Below are positions 32,533-41,054 of a stretch of 49,524 nt of DNA, piece by piece. Source of the stretch: Cytophagales bacterium (GTDB taxonomy: Bacteria > Bacteroidota > Bacteroidia > Cytophagales > Cyclobacteriaceae); the NCBI GenBank assembly GCA_025358885.1, contig JANYHW010000008.1, positions 1 through 49,524 on the forward strand, read 5' to 3'. The notes beneath the pieces are model-generated. The model was not told the origin of the DNA. It made no database searches and saw nothing but the letters and a program-made list of their open reading frames with translations. Position numbers and translations under genes: made by a program. Each line of letters begins with the position of its first letter. The stretch's first letter is position 1.

Positions 32533-34206
32533 CTATTCATGATAATTTCGAACAACAAATTCCCCCAATGCTTTATACTTTTGATAACGTCGGTTGTAAA
32601 TGGATGTAAATTCCTTATTCGGCTTATACGCCGCATCAAAACCCTGACCCATGGCCGCCATTGCCTCCTCGACACGAGGATAAATTCCCGCCGCCACTGC
32701 CGCAAACATGGCCGCACCTGCCGCACAGGTCTGTTCGGATTTATGAATCCGTATAGGCATATTCATCACATCTGCCATTACCTGCATAATGTACGGTGAC
32801 TTCTTCGCCACACCACCAAGGCCAATCAATCCTTTCACCGCAACACCTTCCTGGTTGAATCGGTCGACGATGGCTTTCGCACCAAAACACGTTGACTCTA
32901 CCAGTGCTTTGAAAATGGAAGGAGCATTGCTGGCAAGGTTCAGGGAAGAAATGGCGGCTTTCAGCTCCTGGTTAGCATCGGGGGTTCTTCTCCCATTCAA
33001 CCAGTCTACCGCCAGCTCATCACTTTCAAGAATTGGAAGGGCACTGGCTTGATTGGAAAGCAATGGAATAATCTTTGCTGTCAACTCCAACTTTAGTTTT
33101 TCGGCAGTGCCTTGATCGATCAAGGAGGACTGTCCTAACACCGTTTGCAATGGCCACGCAAGCAGATTCTGAAACCATGCATAGGTATCTCCAAAAGCAG
33201 ATTGTCCAGCCTCGAGGCCGATCATCCCAGGAATGACCGATCCATCTACCTGTCCGCAAATTCCCTTTACGAGTTTGTCTTTCATGTCGGATCTGGGGGC
33301 AACCAGCATATCGCAGGTAGAAGTCCCCATTACCTTGCTCAAATGATAAGGTTCAATCTGGCCTCCAACGGCGCCCATGTGGGCATCAAAAGCACCAACG
33401 CCCACCACGACATCATTGCCAAGGCCAAGCCGGGAGGCCCAGGAAGCGCTCAACCTTCCCACGGACTTATCGGCAGTAAACGTTTCCGTAAATAGTCTTG
33501 TGGTAAATCCCTTGAGCAATGGATCGAGGGAAGCGAAAAATTCATCCGGTGGAAGACCGCCGAATTCTTTTGCCCACAACGCCTTATGCCCTGCAGAACA
33601 AACTCCTCTTTTCAATTGATGCACATCTGCCCCTCCGGTAAGAAGAAAGGGTATCCAGTCACAATGCTCTACCCAGGAATAGCATGTCTTGCGAATAACT
33701 TCGTCTGTTCGCAGCACATGTAGGAGTTTCGCCCAGAACCATTCCGAAGAATAAATCCCGCCTACGTATTGAAGATAGTTAGTGTCGAATCTCGGCGCAT
33801 GTTCATTGATCTGCGCTGCTTCTTTGACAGAAGTATGGTCTTTCCACAACACAAACATAGCGTTGGGATTCTCACTAAATGCCGGCAACAATGCGAGGGG
33901 TGTACCTCTTTTGTCGGTGGCGACTGGTGAAGACCCTGTTGTGTCAACAGAGATTGCCTTAATGGTTTTACGTACGGCTTCACCCGCCTGGGCTAAACTG
34001 GTCTTAATAGTATGTTCAAGTCCATCTATGTAGTCCTGTGGATGCTGGCGAAATTGATTCAAGGACGGGTTACAATACAGACCATCGCGCCATCGCGGAT
34101 ATTGAAACACGGAAGAGGCCATCTCATTTCCATTGCGGGCATTAACAATCAATGAACGGACAGAGTCTGTGCCAAAATCAACACCAATAACAAATGACTC
34201 ATTCAT
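32533..34206 (-). CDS. araB: Ribulokinase
   Basis: AraB phosphorylates L-ribulose at the expense of ATP. The 557-residue FGGY kinase starts FVIGVDFGTDSVRSLIVNA and includes ISVDTTGSSPVATDK, WVEHCDWIPFLLTGG, VVGVGAFDAHMGAVGG, MGTSTCDMLVAP and, near the end, LIGLGGVAKKSPYIMQVMAD. These are the two actin-like domains of ribulokinases. The ATG overlaps the araR stop as ATGA, so regulator and kinase are coupled. Confidence 0.97.
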   Translation of the reverse strand: MNESFVIGVDFGTDSVRSLIVNARNGNEMASSVFQYPRWRDGLYCNPSLNQFRQHPQDYIDGLEHTIKTSLAQAGEAVRKTIKAISVDTTGSSPVATDKRGTPLALLPAFSENPNAMFVLWKDHTSVKEAAQINEHAPRFDTNYLQYVGGIYSSEWFWAKLLHVLRTDEVIRKTCYSWVEHCDWIPFLLTGGADVHQLKRGVCSAGHKALWAKEFGGLPPDEFFASLDPLLKGFTTRLFTETFTADKSVGRLSASWASRLGLGNDVVVGVGAFDAHMGAVGGQIEPYHLSKVMGTSTCDMLVAPRSDMKDKLVKGICGQVDGSVIPGMIGLEAGQSAFGDTYAWFQNLLAWPLQTVLGQSSLIDQGTAEKLKLELTAKIIPLLSNQASALPILESDELAVDWLNGRRTPDANQELKAAISSLNLASNAPSIFKALVESTCFGAKAIVDRFNQEGVAVKGLIGLGGVAKKSPYIMQVMADVMNMPIRIHKSEQTCAAGAAMFAAVAAGIYPRVEEAMAAMGQGFDAAYKPNKEFTSIYNRRYQKYKALGEFVVRNYHE

Positions 34207-34904
34207 TGATTTAATATAGAAGGTTTTAGATTGAGAAAAGACTGAAACTGGGTCCGGTATTTTCTCTTGTCAAGGCGATGGTAAAACGCACCTTTTTTCG
34301 AACTAGCCCTTTCTTTAGCCTGGGTTTTCACCAATAATCCACTTGCCAATACCTTCCGGCTGAAGTTTCTTTTATCAAATTCTTTTTCATATACACACTC
34401 ATAAAGGTTTTGAACTATGGGAAGTGTGAATTTTTCCGGTAGCAGCTCAAACAACACGGGTTGTACGGAAGCCTTATCCCGGAGTTTTGATTTCGCCATG
34501 TCTACCATTTGCTGGTGATCGAAAATTAATTTCGGGACCTGCTTCAGGCTAAACCATTCGGGATGAAAGTCATCGCTCAATTGTTTTTCATATTTGTGAA
34601 TATCAATCAATGCATAGTAGGCCACTGAAATTGTACGTTCCACAGGATCACGCCTTGGATCTCCAAAAACGTTAAGCTGGTCCATGTATACGCCACTTAA
34701 CCCTGTAAGCTGTTTCAGTATCCTCGCTGCCGCCATTTCCAGGCTTTCTGCTTCTCCCACAAATCCACCCATCAGGCTCCATTTGCCACGCTCCGGTTCG
34801 AACCCGCGATGGATGAGCAGGAGCTTAAGTTCCTCCCCATCAAAGCCGAAGATGATGCAATCCACGGCAACCAGGTGACGTATTTGTTTGTCGTATCGAT
34901 TCAC
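34203..34904 (-). CDS. araR: Nudix-HTH regulator of arabinose genes (AraR, NrtR family)
   Basis: This 233-residue protein has a Nudix domain (about 8-140) and a C-terminal winged-helix region (about 150-220), the layout of NrtR-type repressors. A related protein, AraR, controls arabinose genes in Bacteroides thetaiotaomicron. The Nudix box (47-69) keeps G47, E53, R61 and the TGL end, but the catalytic RE and EE glutamates are replaced (RILKQL at 61-66). It should therefore bind a ligand rather than hydrolyse it; the ligand is probably arabinose or a relative. The stop overlaps araB by 4 bases. The C-terminal tail is basic. Confidence 0.85.
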   Translation of the reverse strand: MNRYDKQIRHLVAVDCIIFGFDGEELKLLLIHRGFEPERGKWSLMGGFVGEAESLEMAAARILKQLTGLSGVYMDQLNVFGDPRRDPVERTISVAYYALIDIHKYEKQLSDDFHPEWFSLKQVPKLIFDHQQMVDMAKSKLRDKASVQPVLFELLPEKFTLPIVQNLYECVYEKEFDKRNFSRKVLASGLLVKTQAKERASSKKGAFYHRLDKRKYRTQFQSFLNLKPSILNQ

Positions 34905-34946
34905 CGTCTTATCAGCTTTTCCCTTTGACCTTTGAATATTGGTCTG

Positions 34947-37322
34947 TCATTTCTTTACTATTCTGCACCCAAATACCCTTCCAGCTGTTTTATTGGGGTG
35001 CGCCTGTACCCTTACCACCACAGTTGACTTGCCCTTGATCAGATCATCCGGGATCGGATATTCCACATCAAAGAAACGTCCCGTAGTACCACCATTGAGT
35101 TCCTGAGTGCCAATTTTTGCGCCATCGATGAGCAAGTCAAATCCTCTTTTTTGATCATCGCCGATATACGTACACATAAGCGCACTGGATATCCCTGATT
35201 GAACTTTCATATCAAACGCGAAAAATCCTCCACTCCTCGCCTCACGCCCCATCCGGCCCAAAGCATCACTCACATATGACTTCTCGCTTGCCTTCAGGTT
35301 ATGATCACGCTCAGGCTGCATCTCTCCAATCCGGATGATATCGATGGTTCGTTCTTCAATGTCATGCTGGCGTTTTTTCTCTGCTTCATATTCCGTTTGG
35401 CGCTTGGCCCACTCAGCCTGTGAAAAATAATCCCAGTACACATTAAAGTACTGGTCGTATGTTTTGTAGAAGGGGATTAGTTTCACATCAGATGGCTTGG
35501 CAACATTGTTGGTCTTGAATGCCAATGGTTCATTGGGGACGGCCTTGATCCAATCCTGCACGTTGTGATCGTCTGTAAGCAATACCGTAGTCCCATATAC
35601 CGGATCAGGCATGGTGTTTCCAAGTTGCCCCGCCATCACGACCGGACCATACAGAAGGGCTATGCGATTGGCGTTGTCAGGCATGCTTTCCGTGTGAAGA
35701 TTCATCGGCGTTGTAACCTCGACCTTGTCTTCCTTGCCCCAACTCCGTGCGACCGACCAATACCCGGAGACATCCTTTTGTGCTTTTGCGTCAGCGCCAT
35801 TCACTTTTATCATCAGGTTCCCCACAGCCCATTTTGGTTGACGGATCTTCAGTGAAAAAGTCACGGGAGTCTTTGACTGAATGGTAAAATTGATTTTATC
35901 AGTTTCGGGAAACGATGACTCCTGCCTGACCAATACACCTTTGTCTTTCCAGTTGAGTTCTGAAGGAATGAAAAGGTTAACCATCAGGCTGCCATCTTTT
36001 CCTTCAAAATAAATCCCTTCGGTATACTTCGAATGGTTTTCCATGCCGCTACCCACACAACAGGTGAACGTGTTGAAGGGATCACTAAATTCTTTCTTCG
36101 TGCCCATCCGAAGGGGCACAAAATAACACATCATTCCGCTTTCAGGATTCTGTGACGCGAGGATATGGTTATACAACGCCCGCTCATAGTAGTCTGCCAA
36201 TTCGGAGGAAGGCTTCCAAGAGAATAAATAACGCGTCAACTTTAGCATGTTGTAGGTATTACAAGTCTCACAGGTATTGTCGCTGAGGCGGTCATTGAGT
36301 TTGTCTGGTTCCGCGAGGTATTCATAGTTGCTATTGCCGCCGATCACGTAGGTGTAATGGTTTACAATAGTTTCCCAGAAGAAGGTGGCAATGGTCTTGT
36401 CACTTTCTGCTGCCGTGAGATCATACCTTCGTGCACAGCCGATGGCTTTGGGGACATTGGTATTGGAGTGCTTGCCTTTCATGGCATCCACATGGTTGGA
36501 AAGCTGACCAAGAACGAACTGATCGTGAAACTTATAAGATAAGTCCAGGTATTTCCTGGTACCAGTCAGTTCATATAAATGGACCAAAATATCATTCATG
36601 CCACCGTATTCACACTTGCGCATTTGCTCCAATTGCTCTTCTGTCAGGTCTTTCAAAATATTGCCCGTCCAGTCAGCCATTCCCAGCACCACGGTCAGGG
36701 CCTTGTTGTTGTCGCAATACATATACGCATCAGTCAACCCTGCCATGACTTTGTGCACCGTGTACCATGGAGACCATCCGCCGTTCAGATCAAATCCCGA
36801 CGTTTTGATGATTCCGTGCTGAAGTTTCCAGAAGATTGAATCTTCTTTCGGAATAGCCCCTACGTAGCCTGATTTCCTAGCCTGTTGACATTTCGCGAGT
36901 TCTTCTACGATATAGTCAACGTTCTCTTTGAACCGCACGTCTCCTGTCGAAGCAAACATCATTGCACAGGCTGATAAATAGTGACCCAATGTGTGCCCTG
37001 ATAGTCCTTCGCTTTCCCATCCGCCATATACATCGCCTTTGGTGGACAACCCAGCGTTAACATAAAATCGGTGCAACAATCGATCGGGTGAAATGGTGAG
37101 TAAATAGGCAGCATCTTTGTCCATTGCATTTTTGAATGGACTCCCGGGCAGCAGCCGAACATCTTTCAGATCGAAAGCGTACGCCTCCACATCAATCACC
37201 GGCTTCACTTTTATTTTGGCATTGTTTCTTTCCGGCAGGTAGGACTGCGCTGTTACAAAAAATGTAACAACCATACCCACCAGAGTAAGTATCATTCTAG
37301 TCTTGTTCATACCCATATTCAT
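34947..37322 (-). CDS. GH127/GH146-type beta-L-arabinofuranosidase, secreted
   Basis: This 791-residue protein has a signal peptide (ending near FFVTAQ) and the DUF1680 catalytic domain, followed by beta-rich domains. WESEGLSGHTLGHYLSACA and SPWYTVHKVMAGL are typical of the GH146-like branch. Active-site residues by analogy with HypBA1: acid/base Glu334 (in NSNYEYL), zinc ligands Glu352 and Cys354 (CETC at 351-354) and the Cys421-Cys422 pair (TCC), which holds the nucleophile. All are present. It removes beta-linked L-arabinofuranose from plant or glycoprotein glycans. The exact start among several Met codons (residues 1, 3, 5, 10) is uncertain. Confidence 0.9.
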   Translation of the reverse strand: MNMGMNKTRMILTLVGMVVTFFVTAQSYLPERNNAKIKVKPVIDVEAYAFDLKDVRLLPGSPFKNAMDKDAAYLLTISPDRLLHRFYVNAGLSTKGDVYGGWESEGLSGHTLGHYLSACAMMFASTGDVRFKENVDYIVEELAKCQQARKSGYVGAIPKEDSIFWKLQHGIIKTSGFDLNGGWSPWYTVHKVMAGLTDAYMYCDNNKALTVVLGMADWTGNILKDLTEEQLEQMRKCEYGGMNDILVHLYELTGTRKYLDLSYKFHDQFVLGQLSNHVDAMKGKHSNTNVPKAIGCARRYDLTAAESDKTIATFFWETIVNHYTYVIGGNSNYEYLAEPDKLNDRLSDNTCETCNTYNMLKLTRYLFSWKPSSELADYYERALYNHILASQNPESGMMCYFVPLRMGTKKEFSDPFNTFTCCVGSGMENHSKYTEGIYFEGKDGSLMVNLFIPSELNWKDKGVLVRQESSFPETDKINFTIQSKTPVTFSLKIRQPKWAVGNLMIKVNGADAKAQKDVSGYWSVARSWGKEDKVEVTTPMNLHTESMPDNANRIALLYGPVVMAGQLGNTMPDPVYGTTVLLTDDHNVQDWIKAVPNEPLAFKTNNVAKPSDVKLIPFYKTYDQYFNVYWDYFSQAEWAKRQTEYEAEKKRQHDIEERTIDIIRIGEMQPERDHNLKASEKSYVSDALGRMGREARSGGFFAFDMKVQSGISSALMCTYIGDDQKRGFDLLIDGAKIGTQELNGGTTGRFFDVEYPIPDDLIKGKSTVVVRVQAHPNKTAGRVFGCRIVKK

Positions 37323-37412
37323 TTAGAAGTCATCAGTTAAAAAATTATTTTTACCTCTTAGGCACCTAGGTTGGAATGTTATTTCTTTCGTGCTCTATGT
37401 GTTCTATTTAGT

Positions 37413-39395
37413 TCAGTTATTGATTTTAATGTCTTTAATTCTTTTTGGCAGCCACACCTGCATCGGGTTCTGCCCGCGGTTACACCACGAATAATACGGG
37501 ATCGCCGTGATGGTCTTCGTTTCAGTGTTCACTGATTGCCCATCTTGTCCAACCTGAATGGTCGGTGCCAGGAATTGAATGGTGACCACTCCTTCCAATA
37601 GGTCCTTTTGAAACGTCGTCTTAAATTCTGCTTTATCAGGAAGAAGCAAGTCCCATGCCTTACCATTATTGTCTGCACCTTCCACACAATAGACCAGCGG
37701 ACCACGCTGCAATGCGACGCGTTCAATGTCTTGTTTCAATTCAGGCCGTGCAACGATTCGTGTCACCTCCATGGGGAGGTTCAATTCGACAACGTCGCCT
37801 TTTTTCCACTCCCGGTCTACGACGGCATAGCCTTTGTCCATGGTGTACGAAGCAGGCTTGCCATTCACAGAAAGGGTAAATGGAGTATTCGTATTACCCT
37901 CAAAGGCGTACAAATCTCCCGGTGCTGCTTGTCCCTGCGTCCATCCGGGGATCCGAACATGGAGGGCGAATTTGATTTTCGTTTTGGGGGATAATGTAAG
38001 CTTGACATTTCCTTCCCAGGGATATCGTGTCTCCAGGGTCAGGGGCACATCGGTCTTGCCGAACTTGAGCACCGTGTTGCTACCCACAAACAAGTTCACC
38101 CAAAGCCCTTTGTCAGAAGCCCCATATATATAATCACCCAATGAGGCGACGAGCCGGGCAATATTCGCCGGACAGCAGGCTGTTCCAAACCATTCCCTTC
38201 GGAAATGCCGGCCATTGGAAGCCAATGGATTTCCATAAAAAAAGTGGTCGCCGCTCAGGGATAGTCCGTCGCGCGCACCATTGTATAAACTCTTCTCCAG
38301 CACGTCGATGAACTTACTCTCACCAGTCAGCAGGTTCATGCGCTGGTTCCAGAACACCATGCCCACGGAGGCACATGTTTCGCAGTAGGCCTGTTCATTG
38401 GGCAGGTCATAGTCAACGCTAAACCCTTCATTGCTCCCGGATGAACCTATGCCGCCAGTCACGTACATATTCCGGTAGACAACATCTTCCCAAACTGTAT
38501 TCATCGCTTTCATGTAGCCTTCATCGCCGGTGAGTGCGGCAACATCCGCCGCACCGGTATACATATACATGGCGCGCACTGCATGGCCGGTGATTTCTTT
38601 TTGATCGCGAACGGGCACAACATCCTGGGCGTAGGCGGTATCTTTCCAATCAGTCCAGGTATAACCTTTAGCATACTTGTGGCCCCTCTCTTCCAGCAGC
38701 CAATGTGCCTCCTCCAGATATTTTTTGTCACCGGTGGCGCGAAACAATTTTACAAGGGCAAGCTCCAATTCCTGGTGCCCGGTGACCCAATGTTTCTTTC
38801 CAGGACCAAACAGTGAGTCAAAATAATCCGCAAATCGGATAGCCACATCAAGCAGCTTGCGCTTGCCCGTAGCATTGTAATAGGCCACAGCCGCCTCCAG
38901 CAAGTGACCGCCATTGTAGTCTTCGTGCATGCTCATATCAGACCATCGCTCGTTGAGCCTGCCAAGGGAATAGTAGGTGCCAATGTATCCATCCGGCAAT
39001 TGGGCCGCAGCCACCTTGTCGATCCACTCGTCTGCTTTTTTCTCCAGGGCAGGGTCGGGGTGGTTCTTCAGTGAATAGGCTATAGCCTCCAAGGCTTTGT
39101 ACACATCCGAATCATCATAAAATATTCCCTCGTGTTTTTCTCCTGCTTGCCCTGCAGGCAGATTCTTGCCGCGTGCCACCTTTTCAAAGTTTTTGATCCG
39201 TGGCGTCTTGACTTCCGTTTGGTAGATGCAGGCCTGCAGCGTGGTCGTCGCAACTTTGTCCATGGTGGGTTTCCAAAAATCATCCGTGATGGTTACCTCA
39301 GAAAAACTGACGGGCTCAAATTTCCTCGTGGGGGCCTGGGCCAACAGCCACTGACACCCAGAAAGTAAGACTAATGAAATGAATGTGCGCTTCAT
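37413..39395 (-). CDS. GH127 beta-L-arabinofuranosidase, secreted, with in-frame repeat insertion
   Basis: This 660-residue DUF1680 protein has a signal peptide ending near WLLAQ and the HypBA1-type catalytic (alpha/alpha)6 domain followed by beta domains. Conserved sites are MHEDYNGGHLLEAAVAYY, YVTGGIGSSGSNEGF with acid/base Glu323, Glu339 and Cys341 (CETC) and the pair Cys407-Cys408 (ACCPANIAR), the zinc and nucleophile residues. Residues 78-85 (NLPAGQAG) look like an insertion between ARGK and the conserved EKHEGIFYDDSDVYK; they are encoded by a palindromic repeat (39142-39161). The active site is otherwise intact. The gene starts 6 bases after the GH51 stop. Confidence 0.92.
   Translation of the reverse strand: MKRTFISLVLLSGCQWLLAQAPTRKFEPVSFSEVTITDDFWKPTMDKVATTTLQACIYQTEVKTPRIKNFEKVARGKNLPAGQAGEKHEGIFYDDSDVYKALEAIAYSLKNHPDPALEKKADEWIDKVAAAQLPDGYIGTYYSLGRLNERWSDMSMHEDYNGGHLLEAAVAYYNATGKRKLLDVAIRFADYFDSLFGPGKKHWVTGHQELELALVKLFRATGDKKYLEEAHWLLEERGHKYAKGYTWTDWKDTAYAQDVVPVRDQKEITGHAVRAMYMYTGAADVAALTGDEGYMKAMNTVWEDVVYRNMYVTGGIGSSGSNEGFSVDYDLPNEQAYCETCASVGMVFWNQRMNLLTGESKFIDVLEKSLYNGARDGLSLSGDHFFYGNPLASNGRHFRREWFGTACCPANIARLVASLGDYIYGASDKGLWVNLFVGSNTVLKFGKTDVPLTLETRYPWEGNVKLTLSPKTKIKFALHVRIPGWTQGQAAPGDLYAFEGNTNTPFTLSVNGKPASYTMDKGYAVVDREWKKGDVVELNLPMEVTRIVARPELKQDIERVALQRGPLVYCVEGADNNGKAWDLLLPDKAEFKTTFQKDLLEGVVTIQFLAPTIQVGQDGQSVNTETKTITAIPYYSWCNRGQNPMQVWLPKRIKDIKINN
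39142..39161. repeat. Palindromic repeat inserted in frame in the GH127 gene
   Basis: The 20 bases CCTGCTTGCCCTGCAGGCAG form two imperfectly inverted 10-base arms (7 of 10 positions match) centred on a CTGCAG-containing core. On the coding strand the element is translated as LPAGQAG. Similar LPAG(R)QAG stretches at odd positions in Bacteroidota proteins point to a mobile or REP-like palindrome. Only one copy was found in this window. Confidence 0.6.
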
Positions 39396-39401
39396 TGTGA
39401 A

Positions 39402-40928
39402 TTAGATTTTGACTTTGATTCTGATCTGTGTGAATGAATGGGCAGAAAATACATAGCTGAATGTATCTCCTGTCAAATTCATTTCCTTGCTCGTCGTTTT
39501 TACTTTTTGCTCTTTTTCATTGTTTTCGTCCACTAAACCCGAAGAGTTTACTTCAGACACCAGAGCTTTTGAGGCCAACTTGCCAACTTGATTTGTCAGA
39601 GTCGTCTCAATGGCCTTGCTTTCGTGACGATTGACCACGTTCACAATGATCTCCTGGGATGCGTCATTGAACACTGAAGTTACGTCAAGGTAAGGCACTT
39701 GCTTGTAGTCTCCGGCGTCATACCGATCACATTGCACCAGTGTCTGCAACGACTGACCTTTGCAGTTTTGGGCGAATAACTGGAGCGGGTAATAGATGGG
39801 CTGCATCCACAATTTACCATTCGTGATCATCATCGGCGCGATGACATTGACCAGCTGCGCCATGTTGGCCATCTTAACGATGTGGGCATTGCGGACAAAC
39901 ACATTGAGATACAAGGCGACGACCAAAGCATCCTGCATGTTATAGTGCTCTTCCAGCTTTTGATCATTCCAGGCGCGGTACCACACGTTATACTCATCGA
40001 AAGCGATGTAGATCGGCTTTTTCATCTTGTATTTACTTCGCACTTCATTGATAATCCCTTCGGTGATCCGGATAGCATTTTCCACTGGTAAGGTCACGGC
40101 CATGAATTTGTTGTGATCATGGCTCTGGTTTCCCGAATAATGATGAAGTGATATATAGTCTATATAGTCATGCAGGGAATTTAACACCGTGCGATCCCAT
40201 TCAGCCCAGTCGCGCACATAATTGCTGGAGCCGGAGGCAATGAGTTTAATGCTGTCATCGGACCATTTCATCATCTTGGCTGCCTCGAGTGCATACTTGC
40301 TGTAGTCTTCTGCATTTTTGTGACCGATCTGCCACTCCCCGTCCATCTCGTTTCCAAGTCCCCAATACTTTACCCTGTAAGGCTCCGGATGCCCGTTCTT
40401 TGCGCGCAAGTCGGAGTAGTACAATCCTGGCTTAGCGTTACAGTATTCCACCCAATTGCGGGCCTCATCCAGGGAGCCCGTACCCATGTTCACGCAGAAG
40501 TAAGGCTCTACTCCGGCCGCTTTGGCGAACTTCATGAATTCATCGGTCCCTACTTCATTGCTTTCAATGTCTCCCCAGGCGAGGTCTTTTCGCTTTGGTC
40601 GATTTGCCTTTGGTCCGATGCCGTCTTCCCAATGATAACCCGATACAAAATTTCCACCCGGCCAGCGAACCACACTCACGCCCAGATTTTGGGTAGCCGT
40701 CAACACGTCCTTTCGAAAGCCATCCGCATTGGCCTCTGGTGAAGCCGGCTCATAAATCCCACCATAGATACACCGGCCAAGGTGCTCGGTAAAATTTCCA
40801 TACAGCAGTTTATCTACCGTGCCAATCCTCCGCTCGATGTCAATTTTTATTTTGGCCTTAAGATTCTGACCCATTGAGTTGGCCACCATGAGCATCAGGA
40901 GGCACACAGAGAGTATACTATTTTTCAT
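39402..40928 (-). CDS. GH51 alpha-L-arabinofuranosidase, secreted
   Basis: This 508-residue enzyme hydrolyses terminal alpha-L-arabinofuranosyl residues from arabinan, arabinoxylan or arabinogalactan. It has a signal peptide (ending near SMGQ) and a GH51 catalytic domain: FTEHLGRCIYGGIYEP, VVRWPGGNFVSGYHWEDGIG, the acid/base Glu194 in GLGNEMDG and the nucleophile Glu312 in IAFDEYNVWYR. A C-terminal beta-sandwich follows. ATG 40928 is chosen because it opens directly at the signal peptide; a longer frame from 40979 would begin in the promoter region. It is the first gene of the minus-strand arabinose unit. Confidence 0.95.
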   Translation of the reverse strand: MKNSILSVCLLMLMVANSMGQNLKAKIKIDIERRIGTVDKLLYGNFTEHLGRCIYGGIYEPASPEANADGFRKDVLTATQNLGVSVVRWPGGNFVSGYHWEDGIGPKANRPKRKDLAWGDIESNEVGTDEFMKFAKAAGVEPYFCVNMGTGSLDEARNWVEYCNAKPGLYYSDLRAKNGHPEPYRVKYWGLGNEMDGEWQIGHKNAEDYSKYALEAAKMMKWSDDSIKLIASGSSNYVRDWAEWDRTVLNSLHDYIDYISLHHYSGNQSHDHNKFMAVTLPVENAIRITEGIINEVRSKYKMKKPIYIAFDEYNVWYRAWNDQKLEEHYNMQDALVVALYLNVFVRNAHIVKMANMAQLVNVIAPMMITNGKLWMQPIYYPLQLFAQNCKGQSLQTLVQCDRYDAGDYKQVPYLDVTSVFNDASQEIIVNVVNRHESKAIETTLTNQVGKLASKALVSEVNSSGLVDENNEKEQKVKTTSKEMNLTGDTFSYVFSAHSFTQIRIKVKI

Positions 40929-40980
40929 GGCATTGGTGGAAATGAAATCGAATCTTACGATTAATTGTATAAATGACACT

Positions 40981-41011
40981 TAAAAATACCAGAACGGCAA
41001 ACCCAAACAAA
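40981..41011 (-). promoter_or_regulatory. Putative promoter of the arabinose unit
   Basis: On the minus strand TTTG (41011-41008) is followed after exactly 19 bases by TATTTTTA (40988-40981), which differs from TAnnTTTG at one position. This matches the -33/-7 spacing of Bacteroidota promoters. The expected leader before the GH51 ATG at 40928 is about 45 bases. Confidence 0.45.
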
Positions 41012-41023
41012 TTTTCCCTGCAG

Positions 41024-41042
41024 TATTTGACCAAATATTTGA
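41024..41042. promoter_or_regulatory. Candidate operator: perfect palindrome with direct repeats
   Basis: CAAATATTTG (41032-41041) is a perfect 10-base palindrome and shares bases with a pair of TATTTGA repeats (41024-41030 and 41036-41042). It lies just upstream of the arabinose promoter and 13 bases before the divergent decarboxylase gene. AraR would be the obvious binding partner, but this is inference. Confidence 0.35.
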
Positions 41043-41054
41043 TTTTCTTGTGCC

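Noticed and set aside
32248-32799. 183-codon plus-strand open frame across araD/araB
   Set aside because: It spans the boundary of two well-supported minus-strand genes; no family features.
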